Of a DNA stretch of 64,000 bases, positions 26,613-36,561 are shown in pieces. The DNA comes from Bacteroidota bacterium (GTDB taxonomy: Bacteria; Bacteroidota; Bacteroidia; Chitinophagales; LD1). The notes under the pieces were generated by a model. That model did not search any database. It was not told the origin of the DNA and saw only the letters and a list, made by a program, of their open reading frames with translations. The stretch lies in assembly GCA_016715625.1 (NCBI GenBank), contig JADJZU010000001.1:1-64000 (forward strand), given 5' to 3'. Every line of letters begins with the position of its first letter. Positions within the stretch are counted from its first letter, which is position 1. The position numbers and the translations under genes were made by a program.

Positions 26613-27710
26613 ATGGCACTTCAGTGTGGTATTGTGGGCTTGCCCAACGTAGGAAAATCTACTCTATTCAATGCGCTTTCCTCGGCCAAGGCTCAGGCGG
26701 CTAACTTCCCGTTTTGCACCATTGACCCTAATGTGGGCATCGTAACCGTTCCGGATAAACGGTTGGTGGTATTGGAAGAATTGGCCAAACCACAACGCGT
26801 AGTGCCTACTACTATCGAGTTTGTAGATATTGCCGGATTAGTAAAAGGAGCTAGCAAAGGTGAAGGGCTGGGGAATCAGTTCTTGGGTAATATTCGCACG
26901 GTGGATGCAATTATCCATGTAGTTCGTTGTTTTGAAAACGAGAACATTATTCACGTTGACGGGTCTGTGAACCCCGTACGTGATAAAGAAATTATTGACA
27001 CCGAACTACAACTTAAGGATTTGGAAAGTGTAGACAAGAAGCTGGATAAACTCAAAAAAATGAGCAAGACCGGTGACAAAGAAACACTCAAGGGTATTGA
27101 AGTGCTTTCGCAATATAAGCAGCACCTGGAAAGCGGACAAAGTGCAAGAACCTTACAAATAGCAGAAGAGGACAAACGCTTCATCGAAGACATCCAGTTA
27201 CTGACAGCAAAGCCGGTTATCTATTGCTGCAACGTAGAAGAATCAAGCGTAGTGAGTGGAAATAAGTATGTGGAGCAGGTGCGCGAAGCTGTAAAAAATG
27301 AAAATGCGGAGGTGGTTATTATTAGTGCCGCAATTGAAGCAGACATTGCTGTGATGGACACGGCAGAAGAAAGAGAATTATTCCTGGCAGAACTTGGATT
27401 GCAGGAATCAGGGCTGAACAGGCTGATTAGTGCCGCCTATCATCTGCTAAACCTCCAAACCTATTTTACAGTAGGAGAAAAAGAAGTGAGAGCATGGACT
27501 ATACACAAGGGCGACAAAGGTCCACAGGCAGCCGGTGTCATTCACTCCGATTTCGAGAAAGGATTCATACGTGCTCAAGTAATGAGCTATGCCGATTTTA
27601 CACACTACAAATCGGAAGCTGCCTGCCGCGATGCAGGTAAATTACGCTCCGAGGGCAAAGAATACGTAGTGCAGGATGGTGACATCATGCATTTCCTTTT
27701 CAACGTTTAG
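26613..27710 (+). CDS. ychF: Redox-regulated ATPase YchF (Obg family)
   Basis: 365 residues. G1 is GLPNVGKST (residues 9-17), G3 is DIAGLVKGASKGEG, and the G4 region reads CCNVEESS rather than NKxD, the substitution that makes YchF prefer ATP over GTP. A coiled-coil insert (about 128-165) and C-terminal TGS domain (about 280-363, ending YVVQDGDIMHFLFNV) complete the architecture. YchF/OLA1 proteins bind ribosomes and act in stress and translation control. It ends 24 bp before a clear terminator. Confidence 0.95.
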   Translation: MALQCGIVGLPNVGKSTLFNALSSAKAQAANFPFCTIDPNVGIVTVPDKRLVVLEELAKPQRVVPTTIEFVDIAGLVKGASKGEGLGNQFLGNIRTVDAIIHVVRCFENENIIHVDGSVNPVRDKEIIDTELQLKDLESVDKKLDKLKKMSKTGDKETLKGIEVLSQYKQHLESGQSARTLQIAEEDKRFIEDIQLLTAKPVIYCCNVEESSVVSGNKYVEQVREAVKNENAEVVIISAAIEADIAVMDTAEERELFLAELGLQESGLNRLISAAYHLLNLQTYFTVGEKEVRAWTIHKGDKGPQAAGVIHSDFEKGFIRAQVMSYADFTHYKSEAACRDAGKLRSEGKEYVVQDGDIMHFLFNV

Positions 27711-27734
27711 GAACCCTTTCAACAAGTTTTTCAC

Positions 27735-27774
27735 AATCCCCGCTCGATCCCAAAATATCGAACGGGGATTTTTA
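27735..27774 (+). terminator. Intrinsic terminator of the ychF transcript
   Basis: A 14-position stem with one mismatch (AATCCCCG...CGGGGATT plus inner TCGAT/ATCGA) and an 8-nt loop, followed by TTTATTTTC, starting 24 bp beyond the ychF stop. Confidence 0.85.
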
Positions 27775-27801
27775 TTTTCATGAAAACAAAATCCCACTGA
27801 C

Positions 27802-30394
27802 ATGAAAAAAATCTTCTCATTCATTTTTTCGTTGGCCCTTACCTTGTGCGTATCCGCACAGTTTTGCGGCCCATCCGGTTCTTCTGTTTACACCCGGTGG
27901 CCCATACCCCGGATTAGGGTTTTACCCCTCATACGATAGCGTTCCATGCGCACAAATAGGAGTGGCATACGACCAAAAGATTGACATGCAGATACCTACA
28001 ACGATTGTTTATTTGGGTGCGCCCAGAACATTAAACTGGGTTCGCGTAGATTCTGTTGAAAATCTTCCATGCGGATTGTGCTGGAAAACCAACAACGCTA
28101 GCAACCAGTTCAATGGTGGTACAGCGGGATGCGTAAGAATAACCGGTACAACTTATGATGCCCCTGGACAATATAAACTGAGAATCAGAGTAAGTGCCAA
28201 TGCTACTGTAGGATTTCCGCTTACACTAACCAACCAAGACGCAGAAGGTTTTGGTGTAAAATTTTGGGCTCGTGTAGAAAATCTGGACGGTACCTGCATT
28301 GTTGTAGACACACTGGCAACCGGAAACCAAAAGCACAATTCGGGAGCCATTGCTACTCCGCTCATTGCCGGAACCACCACCATCTGCACTGGTGGAAGCA
28401 CTACACTCTCGTTAAGCAATGCAGCAAGTTTTTATGCTTATAAATGGTCTAACAATGCTGTAACATCTTCTATCAACGTAACCAGTGTAGGCACCTACAC
28501 AGTAACTGCATACGCTGCTTGCGCCTCTGCTACAGCATCTGTCAATGTAACTTTGAACAATCCATCCACAACGATTACTGCCGGTGGACCGCTTACATTT
28601 TGCCAGGGCCAAAGTGTATCACTGAGCGCTGGTTCCGGATTCAGTTCTTATTCCTGGAGCAATGGTGCCACTACACAACAAATTACAGCGAGCACTGCCG
28701 GTTCCTACACTTGCACTGTTACACAAGGTGCCTGTCTGGGGACCAGTAATACCGTATCTGTCGTTGTAAATAATACCACTGTTACCATTGGGGCGAATGG
28801 TCCCACAACTTTCTGCCAGGGAGGCAGCGTTACCCTGGATGCAGGTTCCGGTTACAGCGACTATGCCTGGAGCAATGGAGCTACTACACAAACCATCAAT
28901 GCGAATGCTGCTGGAACCTACACTGTAACGGTTACTCAAAACGGATGCACCGCAAGCGATGATGAAGTAATAACTATTACTTCTAACACTCTTGCGCCTA
29001 CCATTACCGCTTCAGGTTCCACCAATATCTGTCCGGGCGGATCTGTTACTTTGGATGCGGGTGCAGGATACGATACTTATAACTGGAGTAATGCAGAAAC
29101 TACTGCAGAAGTTACTATTAATAGTCAAGGAACATACACCGTTACCGTAACACAAGGTTCTTGTTCAGGTTCTGCAAGTGCCAGTGTAGCGGTGGGCAAC
29201 TTCCCGCTCTCTGTCACCATTACCCCACAAGGGGCTACTACTTTCTGCCCGGGCAACTCAGTTACTCTGGATGGCGGTGCCGACTACGACTCTTACGACT
29301 GGAGCACAGGTGACAATACTCAAACTACCATCGCCAATGCTCAAGGAACATACACGCTTACTGCAACAGATGCCGGCTGCACCGGAACCGCAACTATTAG
29401 CGTGCAAGTAGCTAATATTCCCGTAGCCGTAGATATTACAGCGAACGGGGCTACCACTTTTTGTGCCGGTGGAAGTGTAACGCTGGACGCTGGGGCCAAC
29501 TTCGATGGCTACAACTGGAGCAACACCGAACAGACTCAAACCATTACCGTAAATACTTCGGGTAGCTACATCGTTACCGTGTAAAATGATGGCTGCGTAG
29601 GCAAAGATACCGTAGATGTAATAGTAAATTCCAATCCGGTTCCCACTATTACCCCTCCGGGCAATCAGGGTATTTGCAATGGAAGCACTGCCACACTTGC
29701 CGTGCAGTCGACCTTCAATGCATACAACTGGACAAACGGATCTAACACACAATCCATAGTAGTATCTAATGCCGGCAGCTATAACGTAACGGTAACCGAT
29801 GCCAACGGATGCACCGGAACTGCCGTTAACCCGGTAATCATTTCAATAAACCCAAATCCGTTTGCTAGCGTTAGCTTTAGTCAAGTGGGTGCTACCAACG
29901 ACTACTGGTTGGTAGCTTCTCCGTCCGGTGCCACCACTTATAGCTGGCAGTACGCAGTTAATCAGGACACTACTACCGGCAACACCATTAATCTTGGTGG
30001 CAACAACGACTCGCTGGATGTAAACTGTACATCGGAAGGAGGATTTTGGCGTGTAGCAGTTACCGATGCCAATGGATGCCAGGACACCTCTGGCTTTGCT
30101 AACGTTCCAATTTGTGTAGGCATAAATGACTTTGCGGGTGATGTACAGTTCCGGATGATGCCCAATCCGGCAACCGATGTATTGTATATCAACTATGAAC
30201 TAAACCAAAGTGCCCATGTGCAGATTCAAATGATGGATGTATCAGGCAGAGCAGTAAAAGCTTTGTTAAATCAACCACAAGATGCTGGCAACCAGTTTAT
30301 GGCTGTTGATATTTCAGACATGGCACAAGGGGTGTATTATATTCACTTCAGCACACCACAAAATCACTTTACAAGAAAGTTTGTAATAGAGTAA
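27802..30394 (+). CDS. Secreted Ig-like repeat protein with T9SS type A sorting domain; one frameshift and one in-frame stop
   Basis: Restored length is about 863 residues. A signal peptide (MKKIFSFIFSLALTLCVSAQ) is followed by a region ending in TGGPYPGLGFYPSYDS, an N-terminal domain to about residue 180, about seven Ig-like repeats of roughly 72 residues, and a type A T9SS tail (MMPNPATDVLYINYEL ... GVYYIHFSTPQNHFTRKFVIE). Two lesions break it. An extra C in 27893-27895 throws the frame right after the signal peptide and leads to a TAG at 27938-27940. A TAA at 29582-29584 falls at a repeat position where other copies have a threonine-like residue. The same frame continues intact on both sides of that stop. 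It may be a real surface-protein pseudogene or sequence error. Function is unknown; adhesion is an inference. Confidence 0.75.
28340..29850 (+). repeat. Seven tandem protein-coding repeats of about 72 codons
   Basis: Each unit follows the pattern ITA.G.TTFC.GGSVTLDAG..YD.Y.WSNG.TTQTI....AGTYTVTVTQ.GC. The copies at about 28.57, 28.78, 29.00, 29.21 and 29.43 kb are most alike. The spacing is about 210-220 bp and the copies diverge at DNA level, so this is old duplication of a beta-sandwich module rather than a recent array. Confidence 0.75.
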
Positions 30395-30412
30395 AGCGAT
30401 TATTCCCAAAAC

Positions 30413-30441
30413 AAAGAACCCCGCCATTGGCGGGGTTCTTT
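30413..30441. terminator. Shared terminator between the repeat-protein gene and hpf
   Basis: A 13-bp perfect stem (AAAGAACCCCGCC, loop ATT) sits between convergent genes. The plus strand continues TTTATTT, the minus strand TGTTTTG, so it is stronger for the plus-strand gene. Confidence 0.85.
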
Positions 30442-30463
30442 ATTTAAATGAGTGACAAAAAAA

Positions 30464-30763
30464 TTAGGCTGACTTTAACTTTTCTTTTTGCTTTTTGAGT
30501 TGGCCGGCAACTGTGCGAACAGCTAAGTCGCAACTTTCTTCAAACGATTTTGCCGTTTTAGCTACAAAAAGTGTTTTGCCCGGCACATGAACCTTTATCT
30601 CCACCGTTTTATCCTTAATGCTCTGTGAAGGCCCCAGTTTCAAAAAAACCTCTGCCTCCACTATTCGGTCAAAGAATGTTTCCAGTTTTGCGAGCTTTTT
30701 GTTGATAAATTCCATTAACTGCGATGATGCGTCAAAATGCACCGGATGAATAACTACGTTCAT
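30464..30763 (-). CDS. hpf: Short ribosome hibernation-promoting factor (HPF/RaiA family)
   Basis: 99 residues with the beta-alpha-beta-beta-beta-alpha HPF fold: VVIHPVHFDASSQLMEFINKKLAKLE, then KTVEIKVHVPGKTLFVAKTAKSFEESCDLAVRTVAGQLKKQKEKLK. The short form lacks the C-terminal dimerisation domain found in long HPF. It binds the decoding centre of idle ribosomes in stationary phase. It follows xerC on the same strand by 167 bp, an order common in Bacteroidota. Confidence 0.92.
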   Translation of the reverse strand: MNVVIHPVHFDASSQLMEFINKKLAKLETFFDRIVEAEVFLKLGPSQSIKDKTVEIKVHVPGKTLFVAKTAKSFEESCDLAVRTVAGQLKKQKEKLKSA

Positions 30764-30930
30764 AGCATTACAATTTTGGGTTAGGAAAAAGAATCACGGT
30801 TCTAAATAAAAAAAAGTTATCGGAACCTTATAGAAAGGTGAACGATTTATTTGAGTAAATGTTTTAGGCTTAAGCATTTTTTTCTGGTCTTTTCTTTTGG
30901 GAAGTGTTAATAAAAGAACTTAAGTAGGGA

Positions 30931-31824
30931 TTACCCTTTAGGATGTGCCTGCTTATATATCTCCTTCAGCCGATCTATCGTATTATGAGTATACACCTGC
31001 GTGGCGGCCAAACTGGAATGCCCCAATAATTCTTTTACGGCATTAATATCGGCACCATTATTCATTAAATGGGTCGCGAAGCTATGACGCAATACATGCG
31101 GACTCTTTTTGTTGACCGTGGTTATAAGATTCAGATATTTTTTGACGGTATTATAAACCCGGGCTGCCGAAATGGGTTTTCCGGCCTCATTACAGAATAG
31201 TGTAAGTCCGATTTCCGCTCCGGCTTCTTTTTTAGCAGATATAAACCGCTGAATAGATTGAATCAGACTAGAGTGTACCGGTATTATACGTTCTTTATTA
31301 CCCTTACCAAGCACTTTAATTTGCGATTGATAAGAATCAATATCGGTATGTTTTAGCCCGATTAGTTCACTTCTGCGCATTCCGGTGCCGTATAACAGTT
31401 CAATAATCAACTTATCCTGTTTTCCCTCTACTCCTTCCGGAAACTCAATTTGCGACAGCAGTTTATCCATTCCGGGTTGCTCCACAAAAACAGGCAATCG
31501 TTTACTCATTTTAGGAGTTTGCACCTTGGCTAGCGGATTCTTCCTCAATTCTCCTTTGCGAAGCAAAAATTTGTAGAAACTTTTGAGGGTAGATACCTTC
31601 CGATTAATGCTTCGCGGTGAAATGCCATCCTGCATCAGACTGACCATCCAATTCCTGATATCCAAATGGTTAGCCGTAGATACTTCAGCAGCGGTGCCAT
31701 GGGCAGATACAAAAACCTGAAACTGAAGCAGGTCATTTTTATACGACTCCAGCGTATGAATCGAGTAACGCTTTTCGTGCTGGATGTAAGAAAGAAAGTG
31801 CTGTATGGCAGCTTGCTGTTCCAT
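30931..31824 (-). CDS. xerC: Tyrosine recombinase XerC/XerD
   Basis: 297 residues from ATG at 31824; a TTG three codons earlier is the only upstream alternative. N-terminal SAM-like DNA-binding domain (about 1-90, YIQHEKRYSIHTLESYKNDL), catalytic domain with R in GTGMRRSELIGLK, K in KVLGKGNKERIIP, HVLRHSFATHL, GHSSLAATQVYTH and the nucleophile tyrosine there. It resolves chromosome dimers at dif as half of a Xer pair. Its neighbours are housekeeping genes with no integration-site repeats, so a mobile-element integrase is not supported. Confidence 0.88.
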   Translation of the reverse strand: MEQQAAIQHFLSYIQHEKRYSIHTLESYKNDLLQFQVFVSAHGTAAEVSTANHLDIRNWMVSLMQDGISPRSINRKVSTLKSFYKFLLRKGELRKNPLAKVQTPKMSKRLPVFVEQPGMDKLLSQIEFPEGVEGKQDKLIIELLYGTGMRRSELIGLKHTDIDSYQSQIKVLGKGNKERIIPVHSSLIQSIQRFISAKKEAGAEIGLTLFCNEAGKPISAARVYNTVKKYLNLITTVNKKSPHVLRHSFATHLMNNGADINAVKELLGHSSLAATQVYTHNTIDRLKEIYKQAHPKG

Positions 31825-32035
31825 ATACTTCAAACAACGGAAAACACAGCCTTAAATTATTCCTCTGATGTAAACAATTTGTGTTAACAGTATGGCAGAT
31901 AGTGCAATACAACAAAGCACTTAAGAGCCGATGAGAACACAGAAAATATTTTCAACACAGTTGTTTAAAAATGGTGCCCGTTTCCCAATTCAATAAGAGC
32001 AACTTCGGCTTCCATTTTCCCAAAAACGATTGTTT

Positions 32036-35000
32036 ATGCCAAAGTTTTCGCACTTACACTGCCACACTCAATATTCACTGCTGGATGGTGCTGCAGGCAT
32101 CTCCAATATGTATAAAAAGGCCGCTGCAGACGGAATGCCCGCTGTAGCCATCACGGATCATGGAAATATGTTTGGAGTGTTTGATTTCGTGGCCGAAGCA
32201 GGTAAACACAAATTGCCCGATGGCACCCCGATAAAACCAATCGTAGGATGCGAGTTTTATGTTGTAGCAGACAGAACCAAACAAAAATTTACGAAAGAAG
32301 AAAAAGACAGGCGCTACCACCAGTTGATGCTGGCAAAAAATGCCGATGGATACAAGAATCTGGTTAAACTTTGCTCTTTGGGATACATTGAGGGGCTATA
32401 CAGCAAGTATCCGCGTATTGACAAGCAATTGATTGAAAAGTACCACGAAAACCTAATAGCCTCCACTTGTTGCCTGGGCGGTATGGTGCCGCAAGCTATT
32501 ATTCGCGGTGGCGAGGATGCCGGGCGAAAAGAATTTGAGTGGTGGCTAAATCTCTTTGGTAAAGAGAACTACTATATAGAATTGCAACGTCATGGAATGT
32601 CAGAGCAGGACAAAGTAAACGAGGTACTTCAGAAATTTGCCAAAGAATATGATGTCAAAATAATTTGCACAAACGATTCGCATTATGTGGACCGCGAAGA
32701 CTCCAATGCACATGATATTTTACTCTGCATTAATACGGGCGAAAAACAAAGTACTCCAACACTAAAGGAATTTTCGGATGATGATGTAAGCGTAAAAGGA
32801 AAACGATTTGCTTTTTACAACGATCAGTTCTTTTTTAAGAAAACAGCAGAAATGCAGACTTTATTTTCGGATGTGGAAGAGGCATTAGACAATACAAATG
32901 AACTCATAGGAAAATGTGACCACCTGAAACTGAAGCAAGACATCATGTTGCCTAATTTTCCGCTGCCGAAAGAGTTTCATATACATCACACCCCCGAAAA
33001 AATTGACGACAAAACCATTCTTACTCCCGATGTACGAAATCAATGGGAATATCTGAAACACCTGACGTTTGAAGGCGCACGCAAGCGATACAAAGAAATT
33101 ACACCGGAAATTGAAGAGCGAATAAATTTTGAGCTCTTTACCATTAAAACCATGGGATTTGCGGGCTACTTCCTTATTGTGTCCGACTTCATCAATGCGG
33201 GCAGAAAAATGAATGTTTTAGTAGGCCCGGGGCGGGGCTCAGCTGCCGGTAGTGTGGTAGCCTACTGCATTGGCATCACCAATATTGATCCTATTGCCTA
33301 TAACCTACTCTTTGAGCGCTTTCTGAATCCCGACCGAAAGTCTATGCCTGATATAGACACCGACTTTGATGACGAAGGGCGCGATAAAGTAATCAAGTAT
33401 GTGGTCGATAAATATTCAAAAGCACAGGTTGCACAGATAGTCACTTATAGCACACTAGCGGCTAAAGTAAGTATCAAAGATGTGGCGCGCGTACTGGATT
33501 TACCTTTAAATGAATCTATTGCACTCACCAAAATGGTTCCGGATAAGCCTGGCATAGAGTTATCCAGACTGTTTCATGCGCCATTTGAGGGCGACAAAAG
33601 TTTAAAAGATAAAGAGGCACTGAGTAACGAAGAGATAGAAGAGATAAAAAAACTGCGTAAGATTTATGAAAGCGATACCGAAGAAGGAAAAGTTTTAAAG
33701 GAGGCTGAAAAGCTGGAGGGTGGTGTACGTGGGACTGGTATACATGCTGCCGGAATCATCATTGCACCGAAAGATATCACGGAGATTTTACCTGTGGCCA
33801 CTTCTAAAGAAACTGAATTGCTGATTACACAGTACCAGGGTAAGGTAATTGAAGATGCCGGTGTAATCAAAATGGATTTTTTGGGTTTAAAAACACTCAC
33901 CATTATTCGTGATGCCCTGAAGCTTATTGAACAAAATCATGGCGTCAAGATAGACCCGGATGAAATTCCGTTGGACGATAAAAAGACGTTTGAACTATAC
34001 CAACGAGCCGAAACAAACGGAACATTCCAGTTTGAAAGCCCCGGAATGCAAAAGTATCTTAAAGAACTGAAGCCCGATAAACTAGACGATCTGATTGCTA
34101 TGAATGCGCTTTACAGACCAGGTCCTTTGCAGTATATCCCCAACTTCATTGCCCGAAAAAATGGTCGCGAAAAAATCACCTATGACCTACCGGAAATGGA
34201 GGAATATCTGAAAGACACTTATGGCATTACCGTATACCAGGAGCAGGTAATGCTCCTCTCACAAAAGCTGGCCGGGTTTAGCAAAGGCGATGCCGATGTG
34301 TTACGTAAAGCAATGGGAAAGAAAGACAAAGCAACGCTCGACAAAATGAAGAGTAAGTTTATGAGTGGTGCTGCCGCCAAAGGTCTCGATTCCAAAAGCT
34401 TAGAAAAAATATGGACGGACTGGGAAGCATTCGCGCAGTATGCTTTTAATAAATCACACTCTACCTGTTACGCTTTTGTGGCATTCCAAACTGCGTATTT
34501 AAAGGCAAATTATCCTGCTGAATACATGGCAAGTGTTCTAACGCACAACCAAACAAACATTGACAAAATCACCTTTTTTATGGAGGAATGCAGACGTATG
34601 GGCATTCCCGTGAAAGGACCCGATGTAAATGAAAGTGAGATACAATTTTCGGTTAATAAAGCAGGCGAAATTCGCTACGCATTATCGGCCATAAAAGGGG
34701 TGGGCGAAAGTGCCGTAGAAAGTATCATTGAAGAGCGCAGCAAAAATGGTCCATTCAAAAGCATATTCAATTTTGCCAAGCGAGCCAACCTACGATCGGT
34801 AAACAAACGCGCGTTGGAATCGCTGGCATTAGCCGGTGCATTTGACTCCTTTGGATATCACAGAGCTATCTTTTTTACTCCCGACAAAAAGGATGGTCTC
34901 ACACTCATTGATAAAGCCACGAAGTACGGAAGCGTTATGCAGTCTTCGAGCCATATGAATCAGAATTCATTGTTTGGATCTTCAGATGGAGGAGGCGCAG

Positions 35001-35677
35001 AAATTTCGGAACCGGCTGTAAATGGTTGTGATGAATGGAGTTTGCTCGAGAAATTGAAACGTGAAAAAGAAGTAACCGGAATCTACTTGAGTGGTCATCC
35101 GCTGGAGGATTATAAACTGGAGATTAAAACCTTTACGACCGCACGGCTGAATGACATTGAAACAAAAAAAGACCGCGAGGTAAAAGTAGCGGGGATTGTC
35201 ACCACTACCGAAACCCGTTTTTCTAAAAATGGCAATCAGTATTGCCGATTCACCATTGAAGATTTTGATGGCACATACCAGTTTTCGTTATTTGGTAAAG
35301 ACTTTATTGCTTTTAAAGATTATGCCTCAGTTCAGGACGCGCAATTGTATATAACCGGACGGTACCAAAAACGCTATAAAAGCGAAACGGAATACGAGTT
35401 TAAAATCACAAAGATTGATTTACTGAGCGACCTGCGCACTAAGCAAACAAAGTATCTCAGTTTGGAACTCTCGGCATTCGAAGTAGACGATAAATTGATT
35501 GCCTCTTTATCGGAGTTGCTCAACAAACATCCGGGCAATACCAAGGTCCGTGTAAAATTCATCGATCGTGACGAAGGCCATGCCGTGCGTCTTAGCTCCA
35601 CTAACAAGTCTATTGAGTTAAACAATGATTTGTTTCGCTCACTGGATATGTTACAAATAGGATACGGATTAAACTAA
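32036..35677 (+). CDS. dnaE: DNA polymerase III alpha subunit (DnaE1 type)
   Basis: 1213 residues from ATG at 32036 (MPKFSHLHCHTQYSLLDG). The N-terminal PHP domain has the metal motifs HLHCHTQYS and ITDHGNMFG. The catalytic aspartates lie in the palm segment SMPDIDTDFDDEGRD. A tandem helix-hairpin-helix region, OB-fold (VKVAGIVTTTETRFSKNG) and C-terminal tau-binding region follow. No DnaQ-type proofreading domain is fused, as is normal for DnaE1. It is the replicative polymerase. The 202-bp upstream gap shared divergently with xerC shows no full promoter match. Confidence 0.97.
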   Translation: MPKFSHLHCHTQYSLLDGAAGISNMYKKAAADGMPAVAITDHGNMFGVFDFVAEAGKHKLPDGTPIKPIVGCEFYVVADRTKQKFTKEEKDRRYHQLMLAKNADGYKNLVKLCSLGYIEGLYSKYPRIDKQLIEKYHENLIASTCCLGGMVPQAIIRGGEDAGRKEFEWWLNLFGKENYYIELQRHGMSEQDKVNEVLQKFAKEYDVKIICTNDSHYVDREDSNAHDILLCINTGEKQSTPTLKEFSDDDVSVKGKRFAFYNDQFFFKKTAEMQTLFSDVEEALDNTNELIGKCDHLKLKQDIMLPNFPLPKEFHIHHTPEKIDDKTILTPDVRNQWEYLKHLTFEGARKRYKEITPEIEERINFELFTIKTMGFAGYFLIVSDFINAGRKMNVLVGPGRGSAAGSVVAYCIGITNIDPIAYNLLFERFLNPDRKSMPDIDTDFDDEGRDKVIKYVVDKYSKAQVAQIVTYSTLAAKVSIKDVARVLDLPLNESIALTKMVPDKPGIELSRLFHAPFEGDKSLKDKEALSNEEIEEIKKLRKIYESDTEEGKVLKEAEKLEGGVRGTGIHAAGIIIAPKDITEILPVATSKETELLITQYQGKVIEDAGVIKMDFLGLKTLTIIRDALKLIEQNHGVKIDPDEIPLDDKKTFELYQRAETNGTFQFESPGMQKYLKELKPDKLDDLIAMNALYRPGPLQYIPNFIARKNGREKITYDLPEMEEYLKDTYGITVYQEQVMLLSQKLAGFSKGDADVLRKAMGKKDKATLDKMKSKFMSGAAAKGLDSKSLEKIWTDWEAFAQYAFNKSHSTCYAFVAFQTAYLKANYPAEYMASVLTHNQTNIDKITFFMEECRRMGIPVKGPDVNESEIQFSVNKAGEIRYALSAIKGVGESAVESIIEERSKNGPFKSIFNFAKRANLRSVNKRALESLALAGAFDSFGYHRAIFFTPDKKDGLTLIDKATKYGSVMQSSSHMNQNSLFGSSDGGGAEISEPAVNGCDEWSLLEKLKREKEVTGIYLSGHPLEDYKLEIKTFTTARLNDIETKKDREVKVAGIVTTTETRFSKNGNQYCRFTIEDFDGTYQFSLFGKDFIAFKDYASVQDAQLYITGRYQKRYKSETEYEFKITKIDLLSDLRTKQTKYLSLELSAFEVDDKLIASLSELLNKHPGNTKVRVKFIDRDEGHAVRLSSTNKSIELNNDLFRSLDMLQIGYGLN

Positions 35678-35692
35678 ACTATTTACAAATAA

Positions 35693-35721
35693 AAAAAGCC
35701 TCCATTTTCAGGAGGCTTTTT
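35693..35721. terminator. Bidirectional terminator between dnaE and the coiled-coil protein gene
   Basis: Stem AAAAAGCCTCC / GGAGGCTTTTT with a 7-nt loop; both strands end in a T-run, so it serves the convergent genes on both sides. Confidence 0.88.
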
Positions 35722-35741
35722 GTTATTGTAATAGAAGATGG

Positions 35742-36442
35742 TTAATTCACCTTTCTTTTCTTTTCGTTTTCCAGGTGTTCCTGCAAGGTTGCCGGCTCGG
35801 TAAGCCCTTTGTATTTTGGATTTTTGCTCCACTCATATACACGAACACCATTAATGTATTTTGAAACAAAAGCATCCTTCACTCCCATTTTTCTTACATC
35901 TTCTACAAACTGCGTAGCTATACTTTCGTCAGGGAAATAAGAAATAATATAGCGGTTCATTCCATCCACCTCTTCATACCCGATGTAGCGCGGTTGATCG
36001 AAATATTTATTGATATTAAACTCTTTATAGAGTCCAATCTGCACTTTGTAAACGGTGCCTTTTTGAGCAGCATTATTGATGGTGCCCATCACCGCGTTAA
36101 TCTTTTCAGGGTCAGTGCCGGGTGCCGGATTTCCTTTTAAAATGTTCAATTCCTCGTTGCACTTTACGACCTCCTTGTCAAAGTCCGCAATTCTGTTTCT
36201 CTAATTCAGCTTGCTTGGTACTCAAAAAAGCGATATCATCTTTGTTTCGCTTAATCTCCGCCTCATTACTATCAAGTGTGGAGCGGATATCCTGCATCTT
36301 GGCCTTGTAGCCGGCCAAATCACTCATATAGTTTTTCAACTCGTCCTTCAGGCGTTTCTTTTCTTCTTTAGATAATTCCTGAGCGGATAACGTAAAGGCA
36401 AATGCGGTGAACAAGCTAAGAATTGCGATAGTTTTTTTTCAT
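35742..36442 (-). CDS. Exported coiled-coil protein with SPOR-like C-terminus; two frameshifts
   Basis: Restored length is 232 residues: signal peptide (MKKTIAILSLFTAFAFTLSAQ), coiled coil (about 22-100, ELSKEEKKRLKDELKNYMSD through STKQAELEKQ), then a globular part with VYKVQIGLYKEFNINKYFDQ and IISYFPDESIATQFVEDVRK, which looks like a SPOR-type fold that could contact peptidoglycan. Two +1 shifts break it. An A8 tract directly after the start ATG (36432-36439) should be A7. An extra base near 36189-36192 should be removed to give EKQIADFDKEVVKCNEE. With both removed a single continuous protein results. Bacteroidota homologues are sometimes labelled Ezrin/radixin-like; I would not infer that function. 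Confidence 0.7.
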
Positions 36443-36561
36443 TGCTGTGCTGCTAAATGTATACCGACAAACCTAAATGAATTTTAGAAACCACGAAATA
36501 CGACTGACCTCAATGGTTTTCAAACTAGTTTCTATACTTACACAAACAACAAGACGATTAC

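Noticed and set aside
28340..29850. Regularly spaced repeats considered as a CRISPR-like or satellite array
   Set aside because: The period is about 215 bp, copies are diverged at DNA level and stay in one reading frame, so they are protein modules.
30931..31824. Tyrosine recombinase as a sign of an integrated mobile element
   Set aside because: Length, motifs and neighbours (hpf, dnaE) fit housekeeping XerC/XerD. No flanking direct repeats, tRNA-end duplications or cargo genes were seen.
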